Assembly: GCF_001295925.1 (NCBI RefSeq)
Contig: NZ_LJHQ01000042.1
Coordinates: 1 to 61,561, forward strand
Length of the DNA: 61,561 nucleotides
Direction: 5' to 3'
DNA from: Allobosea sp. AAP35
Lineage (GTDB): Bacteria; Pseudomonadota; Alphaproteobacteria; Rhizobiales; Beijerinckiaceae
The notes below the pieces were generated by a model that saw only the letters and a program-made list of their open reading frames with translations, had not been told where the DNA came from and did not search any database. This document shows, piece by piece, positions 33,415 through 43,125 of the stretch. How positions within the stretch are numbered: the first letter of the stretch is position 1; every line of letters begins with the position of its first letter. The translations under genes and the position numbers were made by a program.

Positions 33415-36400
33415 ATGAGCGAAGCCGAACAGGACTGGGCGCGGCTGGGCGCGGCGGCGGCGCAGGATGCGAGTCTCGCCTCCTTCGCGGCTGACGGCGC
33501 GCTGCTGCTCTGGGACGCGGCGGCACAGCGGCCCGGCTTCGCCAACGCCGCCGGTCAAGCCCTGCTGGGCGGCGATGCGGACGCCCCCCTCCCCGCCGCG
33601 ACGCGCCAGCGCCTGGGCCTGCTCGCCAGTGGCCTGGCTTCGCGCCAGGGCGTCCGGCTGGAACGCCTGCGGCTGACCTCGGGATTTGCCGCGACGCTCG
33701 TCACCTGCGGCTGCAAGCTGGTCACCGAGGGCACGTCCGAGCCCCTGCTGGCCATCGCGGTGCAGGCGTCAGAACTGCGGCGCCTGGGCATCGTCGTCGC
33801 GCCGACAGCGCCTGCGCCTTTGCCCCCAGCCGCCGTCGAGAATCAGCCGCCTGCGGCGGAGGAACCGGCAACGCCGCCGGCGGCTTCCACGCGAGCGATC
33901 CGCTTTATCTGGCAAAGCGATGCCGATGCGCGCCTGTCCAGCCTGTCTCCCAATCTCGCGGAACTCGTCGGCGCCGATGCAGCGGCGGGCCTGACCGGGC
34001 GCCTCTGGGCCGATCTGATCGGCACCGATCTGATCGACCGCGATGGCGGGCTGCTTGCGCGGCTGACCGGCGGCACGACCTGGAGCGGCCATGAGGTGCT
34101 CTGGCGGACGACGCCGGGCGAAGGCGCGCGTGTCGAACTGTCCGGTGTGCCTGTGATGGACGCGGCACGTTGCGTCACCGGCTTTCGTGGATTCGGGCTG
34201 GCGCGACCGGGGGCGCGGGAGCCCTTCGTGCTGCCTGTCGAAAACCTCGCGGCAATGGCCGACGCCGCCCCTCCTGCCGCGCAGTCGACCGCTACGATCG
34301 TGCAGGCGCTCGAAGCCGAGCCCGGTCCGATTCAGCTAAAAGGCGTGCCCGAGACCACCGATGCTCATGCCGAGGCGCCGCAAGGCAGCGACTTGCAGGA
34401 TGATGCCGTCCAGGCTGATGCAGATGATATCGCGGCTTCGGCGAAAACCCTGCCGGACGCCCATCATGACGACGTTGCGGCTCGCGATGAGGACTCGGGA
34501 CATCCCGGCCTGACCGATGCTGTCGCCGCCCCGGGAGAAGCAGAAGCGGCAGCGCCGCTTTCCGACGCAGAGATCGTCGAGGCTCTGGACAAAGCGACCG
34601 TCGCTCCGGCGCAGCCTGCATCGGAAGCGGAGCTGGATCGGGCGCCCGTCGAGGCGGAGATCGCCAGCCAAGCCGTCACCGAAGCTGCCATCGATCCCGG
34701 CGAGACGCCATCCGGCGAGGCCGAGATCGCCGCTGTCGAAGAGGCTCCCGCTCCCGAGCCGGCTCCGCATGAGATGACGGAACGGGACGCCGCGCACCCG
34801 GAACCCGCCGCGGCGCCCGCCAATATCGTGCCCTTGCGCAACGGGCATCTGGCCGCGGTGCGGCCGGTGCTCGAACCCTCGAAGCCCAATCTGAGCTCGG
34901 CCGAGCGCAACGCCTTCCGCGAGATCGCAAAGGCGCTGGGCGCGCGAATCGCCGGCGATGAGGAAGGCCTGGCGCCCCGGCTGCCGCCGGCCGCGCCGTT
35001 GCGCCTGAAAGCGGGCGAGGCGGAACCGTCCCCCACCCCGGCGGCCGCCGAACCGGCGCTTGCGCCCATGCGCACGCGCTTGCCCAACTCCCATGCCGAC
35101 GTGCTCGACAAGCTGCCGATCGCGGTTCTGGTCAACCGCGACGACGAGGCGCTCTACGCCAACCGCACGATGCTCGACCTGCTCGACTATGCCGACCTCG
35201 ACGATCTGACTGCTGGGGGCGGCGTCAGCCGGCTGATCAAGGAAGCGACCCGCACCGATGGCGGCGCGATGATCCTGATCGACCGGCTGGGCCATCTCGT
35301 CAGCGTCGAAGCGGTTCTCTCAAGCTTGGCCTGGCAGGGCGAGCCGGCGACGCTGATGGCCTTCCGCCACCCCAATGGCGGCGGCGAGGTCAAGGCACTG
35401 ACGCCGCAGGAGGCCGAAGAGGCCGAGATGGCCGCCGAATTCGAGGCGGAGGCCTCCGAGAGCGCGGCCCGGGTCGAGGCGCTGCGGCTTGATGCCGATG
35501 TCCGCGATGCGCGCATCAGCGAGCTCGTCGCCATGCTCGACACCGCCACCGACGGCGTCGTCACCGTGGACGAACGCGGCCGCGTGCTCTCGCTCAACAA
35601 GACCGCCGAGGCCTTGTTCGGCTATGATCAGCGGGAAGTCACCGGCGAATTGTTCACGCTGCTCTTCTCGGCCGAGAGCCATGCGCCGGCGCTGGATTAT
35701 CTCGAAGGGCTGAAGGGCGGCGGCGTCGCCTCGGTGATGAACGATGGCCGCGAGGTCATCGGCCGCGTGCGCCAGGGCGGCAAGATCCCGCTGTTCATGA
35801 CCATGGGCCAGATTGCGGAGGGCACGGAGCGGCGCTTCTGCGCCGTGCTGCGCGACATCACCGCCTGGAAAAAGACGGAAGGCGAGCTGGTCGAGGCGCG
35901 CAAGGCGGCCGAAAAGGCCAGCGCCCAGAAGTCGGACGTGCTCGCCAAGATCAGCCATGAGATCCGCACACCCTTGAACGCGATCATCGGCTTTGCCGAG
36001 GTGATGGCGGAGGAGCGTTTCGGGCCGATCGCCAATGAGCGCTACAAGGAATATCTGCGCGACATCCACCAGTCCGGCGGCTACGTCATCAGCCTGGTCA
36101 ACGATCTGCTCGACCTCGCCAAGATCGAGGCCGGCAAGCTCGATCTCGATTTCGTCAGCGTCAATCTCAACGAGATCGCGCTCTCGACCGTCAATCTGCT
36201 GCAGCCCGAGGCGCAGCGTGGCCGTGTCGTGCTGCGCTCGGGGCTCTCGCCCAAGCTGCCGCCAGTCGTCGCCGACCAGCGCTCGATCCGGCAGATCGTG
36301 ATCAATCTCCTGTCGAACGCCGTGAAGTTCACCGATGCCGGCGGGCAGGTGATCATCTCGACGGCGCTTGGCGACCAGGGCGAGGCGATCCTGCGGGTGC

Positions 36401-36621
36401 GCGACACCGGCATCGGCATGGACGACAAGGAAATCGCGCTGGCGCTCGAGCCGTTCCGCCAGGTCCCGACGACGCGACGCGCCGGCGGCACGGGCCTGGG
36501 CCTGCCGCTGACGAAGGCGCTGGTCGAGGCCAACCGCGCCGCGATGTCGATCACGTCGGTCAAAAAGGAAGGCACGCTGGTCGAGATCACCTTCCCGCCG
36601 CAGCGGGTGCTGGCGGGATAG
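33415..36621 (+). CDS. Large soluble PAS sensor histidine kinase of the PleC/DivJ/PdhS type
   Basis: The 1068-residue protein has no clear membrane helices. Order: an N-terminal region with a PAS-like fold, a long Ala/Glu/Asp-rich disordered segment (about residues 270-520), PAS domains near 560-680 and 700-830, HisKA with H848 in KISHEIRTPLNAIIGFAEVM, and HATPase (NLLSNAVKFTD, RDTGIGMDD, GGTGLGLPLTKAL). The RFGPIANERY and SGGYVISLVNDLLDLAKIEAG segments after the His match the family that acts on DivK in cell-cycle control. There is no receiver domain. Assignment to PdhS is by length and soluble form; the partner is inferred. Confidence 0.85.
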   Translation: MSEAEQDWARLGAAAAQDASLASFAADGALLLWDAAAQRPGFANAAGQALLGGDADAPLPAATRQRLGLLASGLASRQGVRLERLRLTSGFAATLVTCGCKLVTEGTSEPLLAIAVQASELRRLGIVVAPTAPAPLPPAAVENQPPAAEEPATPPAASTRAIRFIWQSDADARLSSLSPNLAELVGADAAAGLTGRLWADLIGTDLIDRDGGLLARLTGGTTWSGHEVLWRTTPGEGARVELSGVPVMDAARCVTGFRGFGLARPGAREPFVLPVENLAAMADAAPPAAQSTATIVQALEAEPGPIQLKGVPETTDAHAEAPQGSDLQDDAVQADADDIAASAKTLPDAHHDDVAARDEDSGHPGLTDAVAAPGEAEAAAPLSDAEIVEALDKATVAPAQPASEAELDRAPVEAEIASQAVTEAAIDPGETPSGEAEIAAVEEAPAPEPAPHEMTERDAAHPEPAAAPANIVPLRNGHLAAVRPVLEPSKPNLSSAERNAFREIAKALGARIAGDEEGLAPRLPPAAPLRLKAGEAEPSPTPAAAEPALAPMRTRLPNSHADVLDKLPIAVLVNRDDEALYANRTMLDLLDYADLDDLTAGGGVSRLIKEATRTDGGAMILIDRLGHLVSVEAVLSSLAWQGEPATLMAFRHPNGGGEVKALTPQEAEEAEMAAEFEAEASESAARVEALRLDADVRDARISELVAMLDTATDGVVTVDERGRVLSLNKTAEALFGYDQREVTGELFTLLFSAESHAPALDYLEGLKGGGVASVMNDGREVIGRVRQGGKIPLFMTMGQIAEGTERRFCAVLRDITAWKKTEGELVEARKAAEKASAQKSDVLAKISHEIRTPLNAIIGFAEVMAEERFGPIANERYKEYLRDIHQSGGYVISLVNDLLDLAKIEAGKLDLDFVSVNLNEIALSTVNLLQPEAQRGRVVLRSGLSPKLPPVVADQRSIRQIVINLLSNAVKFTDAGGQVIISTALGDQGEAILRVRDTGIGMDDKEIALALEPFRQVPTTRRAGGTGLGLPLTKALVEANRAAMSITSVKKEGTLVEITFPPQRVLAG

Positions 36622-36653
36622 GTCGAGGCCTCGCGCCAGCAGCCGACGGTCTA

Positions 36654-36698
36654 CTGCTCAGGCTGCTACTGTTGAGGCTGCCGCTGCTCAGGCTGCTC
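36654..36698. repeat. Three 15-bp direct repeats between convergent genes
   Basis: Units start at 36654, 36669 and 36684 (CTGCTCAGGCTGCTA, CTGTTGAGGCTGCCG, CTGCTCAGGCTGCTC). The last unit runs over the stop of the ABC permease gene. Confidence 0.7.
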
Positions 36699-38220
36699 TG
36701 CGTGGGCGCGCCGCATACAGCACGCCCATCGTTGCCATAGCCAGGAGCGCGCCCAGCATCGCGGCCAGGTAGTCGCCAGCCAGCAGGGGCCAGAGTCCGA
36801 CCGCGACCATCATCAAGGCCAGAAGCTCGATGAGCGTCACCGAGATGGGACTCTTCATGCGACGCCTGATCATGCCGGTCCTCGCCAGTCTCGGTTGATG
36901 CCAGACGTTGACCATGATGCCGCAGGCGATGGCGCATGCAACGCCGAGCAAGCTGACCAGGCCGGCCCAAGGATCGAATATCAGCAAGAGCATCAAGGGC
37001 GGCGCAGCGAACATGACTGCAAGCCAGGATATGGCGCCAAATCGAGCGCGCTCGCGCAAGTGAGCGTCCAGCGGGGCGGTCAAGGCCAGTTCGGCTGCCT
37101 CGTCCGCCGTCATCGCGATCCATGTCAGACCGCCGGCAATCTGGCCGCACAGCACGATCAGGACGGGCACCAGCGCCGAGGCATCGTCAGCCCCGCTCGC
37201 AACCCGATAGACTGTCACGATGGCGATCGGGATCAGGAAAATGCATTGCATCAGGATCTGCGACAACAGCCACGGATCACGCAGAATGATGCGCCGTTCC
37301 TTGAGCATCAGGACCGCCATCGGAGACGCTCCGAAGGATGCGCGACTGCGCCTGGCGCGGGGTGAAACCGCAGACGCCGATCCTGCCGCGAGGACCGCAT
37401 TGCGCACAAAGCTCTCGGCAAGGCCGGTCAACATCAGCCCGGCCAAGAGCGCAGCGCAGGCAACCACAACCAAGAGGGCCACAACATCGCCCGTCACGGC
37501 GCGGGCGGGCAGCATCGCCAATTGCCAAAGCAGAGATTGAGGGTTTGCCACATAGTCCGCGACAAGGGCGTCCTTTGGACCCGGCCCAAAAATAGCCTCC
37601 CACTGCACCATCACAAGCACCAGCAGACCGGCCAGCGCCGCCACCACCTGCGCCGCGACGCGCGTGCTCCGGATCCCGATCAGGCGAACCAGGCCCATGG
37701 CCAGTCCGATCGCGATGGCCGTTGCGCCGAGCGCAAGCGCCAGGATCAGGGGCAGGCCAGCCAACCAGTGCGGTCCGCGCTGCACCGCCAGCAGGATCAG
37801 CATCGGCGCGCCATAGAGGCCGGCTTTTGCGAGCGTGAAGCCAAGGACGTTGAGGGCCCTGACCAGCAGCACCGTTTGCGGAGGCAGGGGCGCGGAGAAC
37901 ATCAGGTCATAATCGCCGCGCGCGTAAAGCGCATAGGCGGCGGAATCGAGCGCGGCCGAGATCATGAGGATGAACAGGAAGGCGAGGTTGACCGTCAAAG
38001 CGATCTGAAGGCGCGGATCGGCAGGGTCCAGTTCGCCGGCTGTCATCAGCAGAAGGTGCGACACGCCGAAAATCATCGTGCAGACCACAGCCAGAACGCC
38101 CGCGATGCGCCAGGGACGCATGGCCGATTTCGGGCCTGCCATGTCGGCAATGCCGCGCCATGCCAGGCGGGCTTCGAGAGCCAGAACGGCGCGGGTTGCG
38201 CCTGACAAAAGGGCCGCCAT
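36688..38220 (-). CDS. ABC-2 type exporter permease
   Basis: The 510-residue protein has about ten to twelve hydrophobic helices and no other domains, such as VVCTMIFGVSHLLLMTAGE and IGLAMGLVRLIGIRSTRVAA. It starts 1 bp after the ATP-binding gene stops, so it is the membrane partner. The substrate is not apparent. Codon use and a more even GC content differ a little from neighbours. I chose the ATG at 38220 because it follows directly on the ATPase stop. Confidence 0.85.
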   Translation of the reverse strand: MAALLSGATRAVLALEARLAWRGIADMAGPKSAMRPWRIAGVLAVVCTMIFGVSHLLLMTAGELDPADPRLQIALTVNLAFLFILMISAALDSAAYALYARGDYDLMFSAPLPPQTVLLVRALNVLGFTLAKAGLYGAPMLILLAVQRGPHWLAGLPLILALALGATAIAIGLAMGLVRLIGIRSTRVAAQVVAALAGLLVLVMVQWEAIFGPGPKDALVADYVANPQSLLWQLAMLPARAVTGDVVALLVVVACAALLAGLMLTGLAESFVRNAVLAAGSASAVSPRARRSRASFGASPMAVLMLKERRIILRDPWLLSQILMQCIFLIPIAIVTVYRVASGADDASALVPVLIVLCGQIAGGLTWIAMTADEAAELALTAPLDAHLRERARFGAISWLAVMFAAPPLMLLLIFDPWAGLVSLLGVACAIACGIMVNVWHQPRLARTGMIRRRMKSPISVTLIELLALMMVAVGLWPLLAGDYLAAMLGALLAMATMGVLYAARPRRAA

Positions 38221-38221
38221 C

Positions 38222-38971
38222 TCAGGCTGCCTCTTCGCGCGCGACGACGTCGAGAAAAACATCTTCAAGGGTCGAGCCCGGGGAGGCGCCACCCTCGCGC
38301 AGCTCCGCCATCGTGCCTTCGCAGACCAGCCTGCCATTGCGGATGATGCCGATGCGGTCACTGAGCCGCTCAGCGACTTCGAGGATATGCGTGGTGAGGA
38401 TCACCGTCACGCCGGTTGCGACACGGTCCTGAAGCAGTGTTTTGACGTGGCGCGCCATCGACGCATCGAGGCCTGTCAGCGGCTCATCGAGGATCAGCAA
38501 CGCGGGTTCGTGAATCAACGCGCCAGCAAGAGCGACCTTCTGGCGCATACCCTTGGAAAAGCCCTCGCAGCGCTGATCTGCCACGCGGGTCAGGTCGAGG
38601 GTCTCGAGCAGGGCGTCGCGGCGCCGCTTTGCGGCCGTTGGCTCGACCTGCCAAAGGCCGGCTACAAAATCGAGATATTCGACCGGCGTGAGCTTGTCAT
38701 AAACCATCGGTTCATCCGGGAGCCACGCCACCAAACGTTTGGCCGCAACCGGATCCCGCAGGCGGTCGATCCCGCAAATGCTGATCTCGCCCGCGTCCGG
38801 AGAGAGCAGCCCCGCGACAATCCTGAGCGAGGAGGTCTTGCCCGCCCCGTTTGGACCCAGCAACGCGTAGAGTTCGCCGCGCCGTACATTGAGATCAAGG
38901 CTGTTGACAGCTGTGAGGCCGCCAAAGCGCTTCACCAGACCGCGTACGACCAGTGCATCATGGCCACTCAT
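38222..38971 (-). CDS. ABC-2 exporter ATP-binding protein
   Basis: The 249-residue ATPase has Walker A GPNGAGKT (residues 39-46), a degenerate signature FSKGMRQKV, Walker B LLILDEPLTGLDASM and an H-loop in LTTHILEVAERLSD. This is the pattern of ABC-2 exporters (drug, lipid or polysaccharide). GGGAG lies 8 bp before the ATG at 38971, so this start is preferred over the ATG at 38989. It forms a two-gene operon with the permease. Confidence 0.9.
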   Translation of the reverse strand: MSGHDALVVRGLVKRFGGLTAVNSLDLNVRRGELYALLGPNGAGKTSSLRIVAGLLSPDAGEISICGIDRLRDPVAAKRLVAWLPDEPMVYDKLTPVEYLDFVAGLWQVEPTAAKRRRDALLETLDLTRVADQRCEGFSKGMRQKVALAGALIHEPALLILDEPLTGLDASMARHVKTLLQDRVATGVTVILTTHILEVAERLSDRIGIIRNGRLVCEGTMAELREGGASPGSTLEDVFLDVVAREEAA

Positions 38972-39373
38972 TTCGAACGCTCCCGTCATGATGGGGCGTT
39001 ATGCGGCATTGCTGGTGACGTTCAGGTTAAGCTGACATTCCCCAGATAGAGGTGGCGCGGTTTGTCGGCGTCGGTCGAGACGCGCCGTGGCCAACCTCGC
39101 CGCGCCACGGCAAAACGGCGCAGCGTCGTTGCCCCCCGGAGAACCGCCACCTGTCCGATTCCGATCAACGGGATTGGCGCGGACTTATCGCGCGCCCATC
39201 TCCTCGTGGGACGACAGATGCCCGAAGCCTCGACACCGCGGCCGGAGGACGGCGTTTCCAGGCCTGCAGGGCCGTGTCTCTAAACTCGCCCTTAACCTCG
39301 ATCGATCATTTCGTTGGGTCAGCAGTGGCTTTGCGGGGGCTGTACCCGCTGCGCGGCCCGAGGTGGCAAATTC
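38972..39373. other. Non-coding divergent region, 402 bp
   Basis: This region lies between the ABC operon and motA. No gene, hairpin terminator or clear promoter box stands out. A long plus-strand open frame starting at 39052 crosses it but is an out-of-frame shadow over motA. Confidence 0.6.
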
Positions 39374-40237
39374 ATGCGGCTGATTGTCGGTTCAATCTTC
39401 GTCTTCCTCTGCGTCTTCGGCGGCTATGCGGCGATGGGTGGCAAACTCGGCGTCCTCTGGCAGCCGTGGGAGTATGTCATCATCCTCGGCGCAGCGATCG
39501 GTGCCTTCATCATCGGCAACTCCGCGCCGGTGCTCAAGGCCGTGCCCGCCATGCTCGGCACGATCGTGAAGGGCCCCAAGTACAATCAGAAAGCCTATGT
39601 CGAGCTGCTGGCGATGCAGTTTTCCCTGTACAGGCTTGTGAAGCAGAAGGGCGTCCTCGCGCTAGAGCCGCACATCGAAAATCCAAGCGAATCGACGCTG
39701 TTCAACGCCTTCCCGACTTTTGCAGCGAACCATCACGCGGTCGAGTTCGTCTGCGATTACATGCGCATGTTGTCACTGGGCGCCGACAACGTCCACGAAA
39801 TCGACGCTCTCATGGACCAGGAACTGGAGACGCACCACCAGGAGCAGGAGCGTGTCGTTGCGGCCATGCAGTCGATCGCCGACGGAACGCCGGCGCTCGG
39901 CATCGTCGCCGCCGTTCTCGGCGTGATCAAGACGATGGGGTCGATTTCCGAGCCGCCGGAGGTGCTGGGGCATCTGATCGGCGGCGCGCTCGTCGGCACC
40001 TTCTTCGGCGTCTTTGTCGCCTACGGCTTCTTCGGGCCCATGGCGCAGTCGCTCAAGGGCACCTACGAGGCGGAATCCAAGTACTACGTTTCACTCAAGG
40101 CGGGCCTCCTCGCCTATATCAGCGGCCAGCCGCCGGTGATGGCGGTGGAATTTGCCCGCAAGGCTTTGATGAGCGAAGTCCGCCCGACCTTCAGCGAAGT
40201 GGAAGCGGCAACCGCCAATCTGCCCGCCACCGTCTGA
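39374..40237 (+). CDS. motA: Flagellar stator protein MotA
   Basis: The 287-residue MotA has four membrane helices (VGSIFVFLCVFGGYAAMGG and EYVIILGAAIGAFIIG at the N-terminus; LGIVAAVLGVIKTMGS and GHLIGGALVGTFFGVFVAYG near the C-terminus) with a large cytoplasmic loop between helices 2 and 3. The conserved Pro region PPEVLG and the SISEPP segment are present. It forms the proton-conducting stator with MotB. motB follows 22 bp downstream. There are no other flagellar genes nearby. Confidence 0.95.
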   Translation: MRLIVGSIFVFLCVFGGYAAMGGKLGVLWQPWEYVIILGAAIGAFIIGNSAPVLKAVPAMLGTIVKGPKYNQKAYVELLAMQFSLYRLVKQKGVLALEPHIENPSESTLFNAFPTFAANHHAVEFVCDYMRMLSLGADNVHEIDALMDQELETHHQEQERVVAAMQSIADGTPALGIVAAVLGVIKTMGSISEPPEVLGHLIGGALVGTFFGVFVAYGFFGPMAQSLKGTYEAESKYYVSLKAGLLAYISGQPPVMAVEFARKALMSEVRPTFSEVEAATANLPATV

Positions 40238-40259
40238 CCCAATTTCCAGCAGGAACCCG

Positions 40260-41132
40260 ATGGCCAAGTCCGACCAGCCGATCATCATCAAGAAGGTCAA
40301 GAAGGCCGCTCACGGTCACCATGGCGGGGCCTGGAAGATCGCCTATGCGGACTTCGTGACGGCCATGATGGCGTTTTTTCTGCTGATGTGGCTGATCAGC
40401 ATGACGACGAAGGAGCAGAAGATCGGTCTGGCGGAATACTTCGCGCCGCCGAATGTCAGCCCCAGTAACAGTGGCGCTGGCGGCGTCATGATGGGCACTG
40501 CCCTGGACAAGTCGGGCGCCAAATCGTCGGCGGCCCGCGACGCGGCGATGGGCGCCCCCGGGCAGGAGGGCGCAGCGCGCCAGACCGGGGCGGGCAGCCC
40601 CAGCGACCGCGAGGCCAACCGCCCGGCCGCAGGCGTGCAGGCCAACCACAGTGCCGCGGCCAGCATCCGGCAGGCCCTCCAGAACATGCCCGAATTTGCC
40701 GAGATTTCGCGCAATATCGTGATCGAGGTAACCAAGGAGGGGGTGAACGTGTCCCTTGTGGACCAGGAAGGCCGCTCCATGTTCCCCGAGGGCTCGACGC
40801 AGCCCCATGAGCGCACCCGTCGCGTGCTGGAGGCGCTCGTGCCCACCCTGCGAAGGCTGCCCAACCGCCTCGCCATCACCGGTCACACGGCCGCTTCGCG
40901 CCCGGGCGCGGCGCGGGGTGTCGATTCCTGGAGCCTCACCGCCGGGCGCGCGCTCGCCGTGCGCGAGATTCTGTCGGGGGCCGGGCTCCCCAACGACCGC
41001 TTCATCTCCGTGGTGGGACGCGCCGACACCGAGCCGGTCTTCCCCGACAATCCCTATCTTTCGCCGAACCGCCGGTTGAACATCATGCTGCTCAGCGAAG
41101 CGCCGCCTCTGCCTCCGAACGTCCCTCGCTGA
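40260..41132 (+). CDS. motB: Flagellar motor protein MotB
   Basis: The 290-residue protein has a cytoplasmic lysine-rich N-terminus, one membrane helix WKIAYADFVTAMMAFFLLMW carrying the proton-binding D31, a Ser/Gly/Ala-rich linker and an OmpA-type peptidoglycan-binding domain with ITGHTAAS, SLTAGRALAVREIL, VVGRADTEPVF and PNRRLNIML. The usual GHTD is GHTA here. It anchors the stator to peptidoglycan. It is transcribed with motA. Confidence 0.94.
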   Translation: MAKSDQPIIIKKVKKAAHGHHGGAWKIAYADFVTAMMAFFLLMWLISMTTKEQKIGLAEYFAPPNVSPSNSGAGGVMMGTALDKSGAKSSAARDAAMGAPGQEGAARQTGAGSPSDREANRPAAGVQANHSAAASIRQALQNMPEFAEISRNIVIEVTKEGVNVSLVDQEGRSMFPEGSTQPHERTRRVLEALVPTLRRLPNRLAITGHTAASRPGAARGVDSWSLTAGRALAVREILSGAGLPNDRFISVVGRADTEPVFPDNPYLSPNRRLNIMLLSEAPPLPPNVPR

Positions 41133-41294
41133 CGCCAAGGGCGCCTCACACTCCGTTCGAGATTGCGATCAAGGCTGACACGACGTGGGAGGCTGACCCT
41201 TGCGACGCCGAGCCGGCCTCGCAGACGTCGCTGTGCCCGCCCCCAATCTCCTGTATGGAGCCTCGTCACCTCCCTCTTCCGAAGGCGCACTCCC

Positions 41295-41957
41295 ATGACC
41301 CTGACGATTTATGGCTGCTACCGCTCGCGCGCCTCGCGCAACATCTGGCTGGCCAACGAGCTCGGCCTTGAGTTCACCCATGTCCCTGTGATCCAGGTCT
41401 ACCGCCTGCCCGATCCCAATGCGCCGGGCGCGCCGATGCATACGCAGAGCCCGGAGTTCCTGGCGGTCAATCCCAAGGGGCAGATCCCGGCCATCGACGA
41501 TGGCGGCTTCAAGCTGCAGGAATCGCTGGCGATCAACCTCTACCTGGCCCGCAAGCAAGGCGGCCCGCTCGCGCCGCAGGATGCGCAGGAGGAGGGGCTG
41601 GCGGCGATGTGGTCGCTCTGGGCGAGCACGGCCGTCGAGAGCCATGCGCTCAACATCCAGTACCACATGGCCGCCTATCCGCCGGACAAGCGCGACCCCA
41701 AGCTGGTCGAGGCCGCGCTGGCCGCCCTGCCCGCGCCCTTCGCGGTGCTCGACAAGGCGCTGGCTGAGGGCGGCGGCTTCGTCATGGGCGGGCGCTTCAC
41801 GGTGGCCGACATCAATGTCGCCGAGATCATCCGCTACGCCAAGCCCGCGGCCCAGCTGTTCGAGGCGGCGCCGCATGTGAAGGCCTGGCTCGACGCCTGC
41901 CATGCGCGCCCGGCCTTCCAGGCGATGTGGCAGGCGCGGGACGCCGAAGCCGCATGA
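41295..41957 (+). CDS. Glutathione S-transferase family protein
   Basis: The 220-residue protein has a thioredoxin-like N-domain (MTLTIYGCYRSRASRNIW, NPKGQIPAIDDGGFKLQES, where cis-Pro and ES bind glutathione) and an all-helical C-domain ending in FTVADINVAEI and AWLDACHARPAFQAM. The tail is a typical bacterial GST. Substrate unknown. The ATG at 41295 starts just before the first strand; the open frame continues upstream without family similarity. It stands alone after motB. Confidence 0.92.
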   Translation: MTLTIYGCYRSRASRNIWLANELGLEFTHVPVIQVYRLPDPNAPGAPMHTQSPEFLAVNPKGQIPAIDDGGFKLQESLAINLYLARKQGGPLAPQDAQEEGLAAMWSLWASTAVESHALNIQYHMAAYPPDKRDPKLVEAALAALPAPFAVLDKALAEGGGFVMGGRFTVADINVAEIIRYAKPAAQLFEAAPHVKAWLDACHARPAFQAMWQARDAEAA

Positions 41958-42047
41958 GCGGAAAGCGGGTGGCGCTGTCGCGCGCCCCCACCTAACCCAT
42001 GCCGGCAGATGGCGGAGCCTCCGCCGCCGCCAAACGAGTCTCCCGGC

Positions 42048-42974
42048 ATGGCCACAAGCCTCTCACCTCCTGCGATGGGCCCGCGCGAATGGGGGCTTCT
42101 CGTCCTGCTCTCTGTGCTCTGGGGCGGGTCGTTCTTCTTCGGCAAGATCGCGGTCGGCGAATGGCCGCCGCTGATGGTGGTGCAGGCGCGCTGCGTGCTG
42201 GCGGCGGGCGCGCTTTATCTCGTGCTGAGGGCGCGGGGCCTGGACCTGAAGGTCGGGGGCGCGATGTGGCGCTCCTTTTTCGCGATGGGGCTGCTCAACA
42301 ACCTGATCCCGTTCTGCCTGATCTTCTGGAGCCAGACGCAATTGCCCAGCGGCCTTTCGGCGATCCTGAACGCGACCACGCCGGTCTTCGGGGTGCTGGT
42401 GGCGCATGGGTTCGGCCAGGGCGAACGGGCGACGCCGCTGAAGCTCGGCGGCGTGCTGGCAGGCCTGTGCGGCGTCGCGATCCTGATGGGGCCCGATGCG
42501 CTGGCGGGCCTCAGTGGGCCGCTTCTGGCGCAATTGGCGGGGCTCGGCGCCGCCCTGTCCTATGGCTTCTCGGGGCTCTATGGCCGGCGCTTCCGGGACT
42601 TGCCGCCGCTGGTCACCGCGACGGGGCAGCTCAGCGCCACCAGCGTGATGATGCTCCCGATCGTGCTGATCTTCGCGCCGCCCTGGGCGCTGCCGCTGCC
42701 GAGCCTCCAGGCCGCAGGCGCGCTTGTGGGCCTGGCTCTGGTGTCCACCGCGCTGGCCTATGTGATCTTCTTCCAGATCATGCGGCGGGCCGGCGCGACC
42801 AACGCCATGCTGGTGACCTTCCTGATCCCGGTCAGCGCGATCCTGCTCGGCGTCGGCCTGCTCGGCGAGAGCCTGCTGCCGCGGCATTTTGCCGGCATGG
42901 CGGCGATTTTCGCCGGGCTTGCCCTGATCGACGGGCGGCTGTTCCGGCGGCTGAAGCCGAGCGCGCGGGCGTGA
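42048..42974 (+). CDS. EamA/DMT family transporter
   Basis: The roughly 308-residue protein has ten helices in two EamA repeats: first repeat LLVLLSVLWGGSFFFGKIAV through SGLSAILNATTPVFGVLVAH, and second repeat AALSYGFSGLYGRR through VSAILLGVGLLGESLL. It resembles drug/metabolite exporters such as YedA. Substrate unknown. The start may be 42009, 42048 or 42075; no clear ribosome site decides it. It stands alone. Confidence 0.88.
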   Translation: MATSLSPPAMGPREWGLLVLLSVLWGGSFFFGKIAVGEWPPLMVVQARCVLAAGALYLVLRARGLDLKVGGAMWRSFFAMGLLNNLIPFCLIFWSQTQLPSGLSAILNATTPVFGVLVAHGFGQGERATPLKLGGVLAGLCGVAILMGPDALAGLSGPLLAQLAGLGAALSYGFSGLYGRRFRDLPPLVTATGQLSATSVMMLPIVLIFAPPWALPLPSLQAAGALVGLALVSTALAYVIFFQIMRRAGATNAMLVTFLIPVSAILLGVGLLGESLLPRHFAGMAAIFAGLALIDGRLFRRLKPSARA

Positions 42975-43125
42975 TCGGACAGATCCGGACACGCATCGGT
43001 TTATTGCCAAAAAATTATGAATTGTTCTAGGGTCGCTTTCGCGGCCCGAGCCGCTATCGGCTTCACGGCAGCGACTGGAAGATATCGAACCAACGATACG
43101 CCAGAGGGGATTTTGAGGAACGCCC

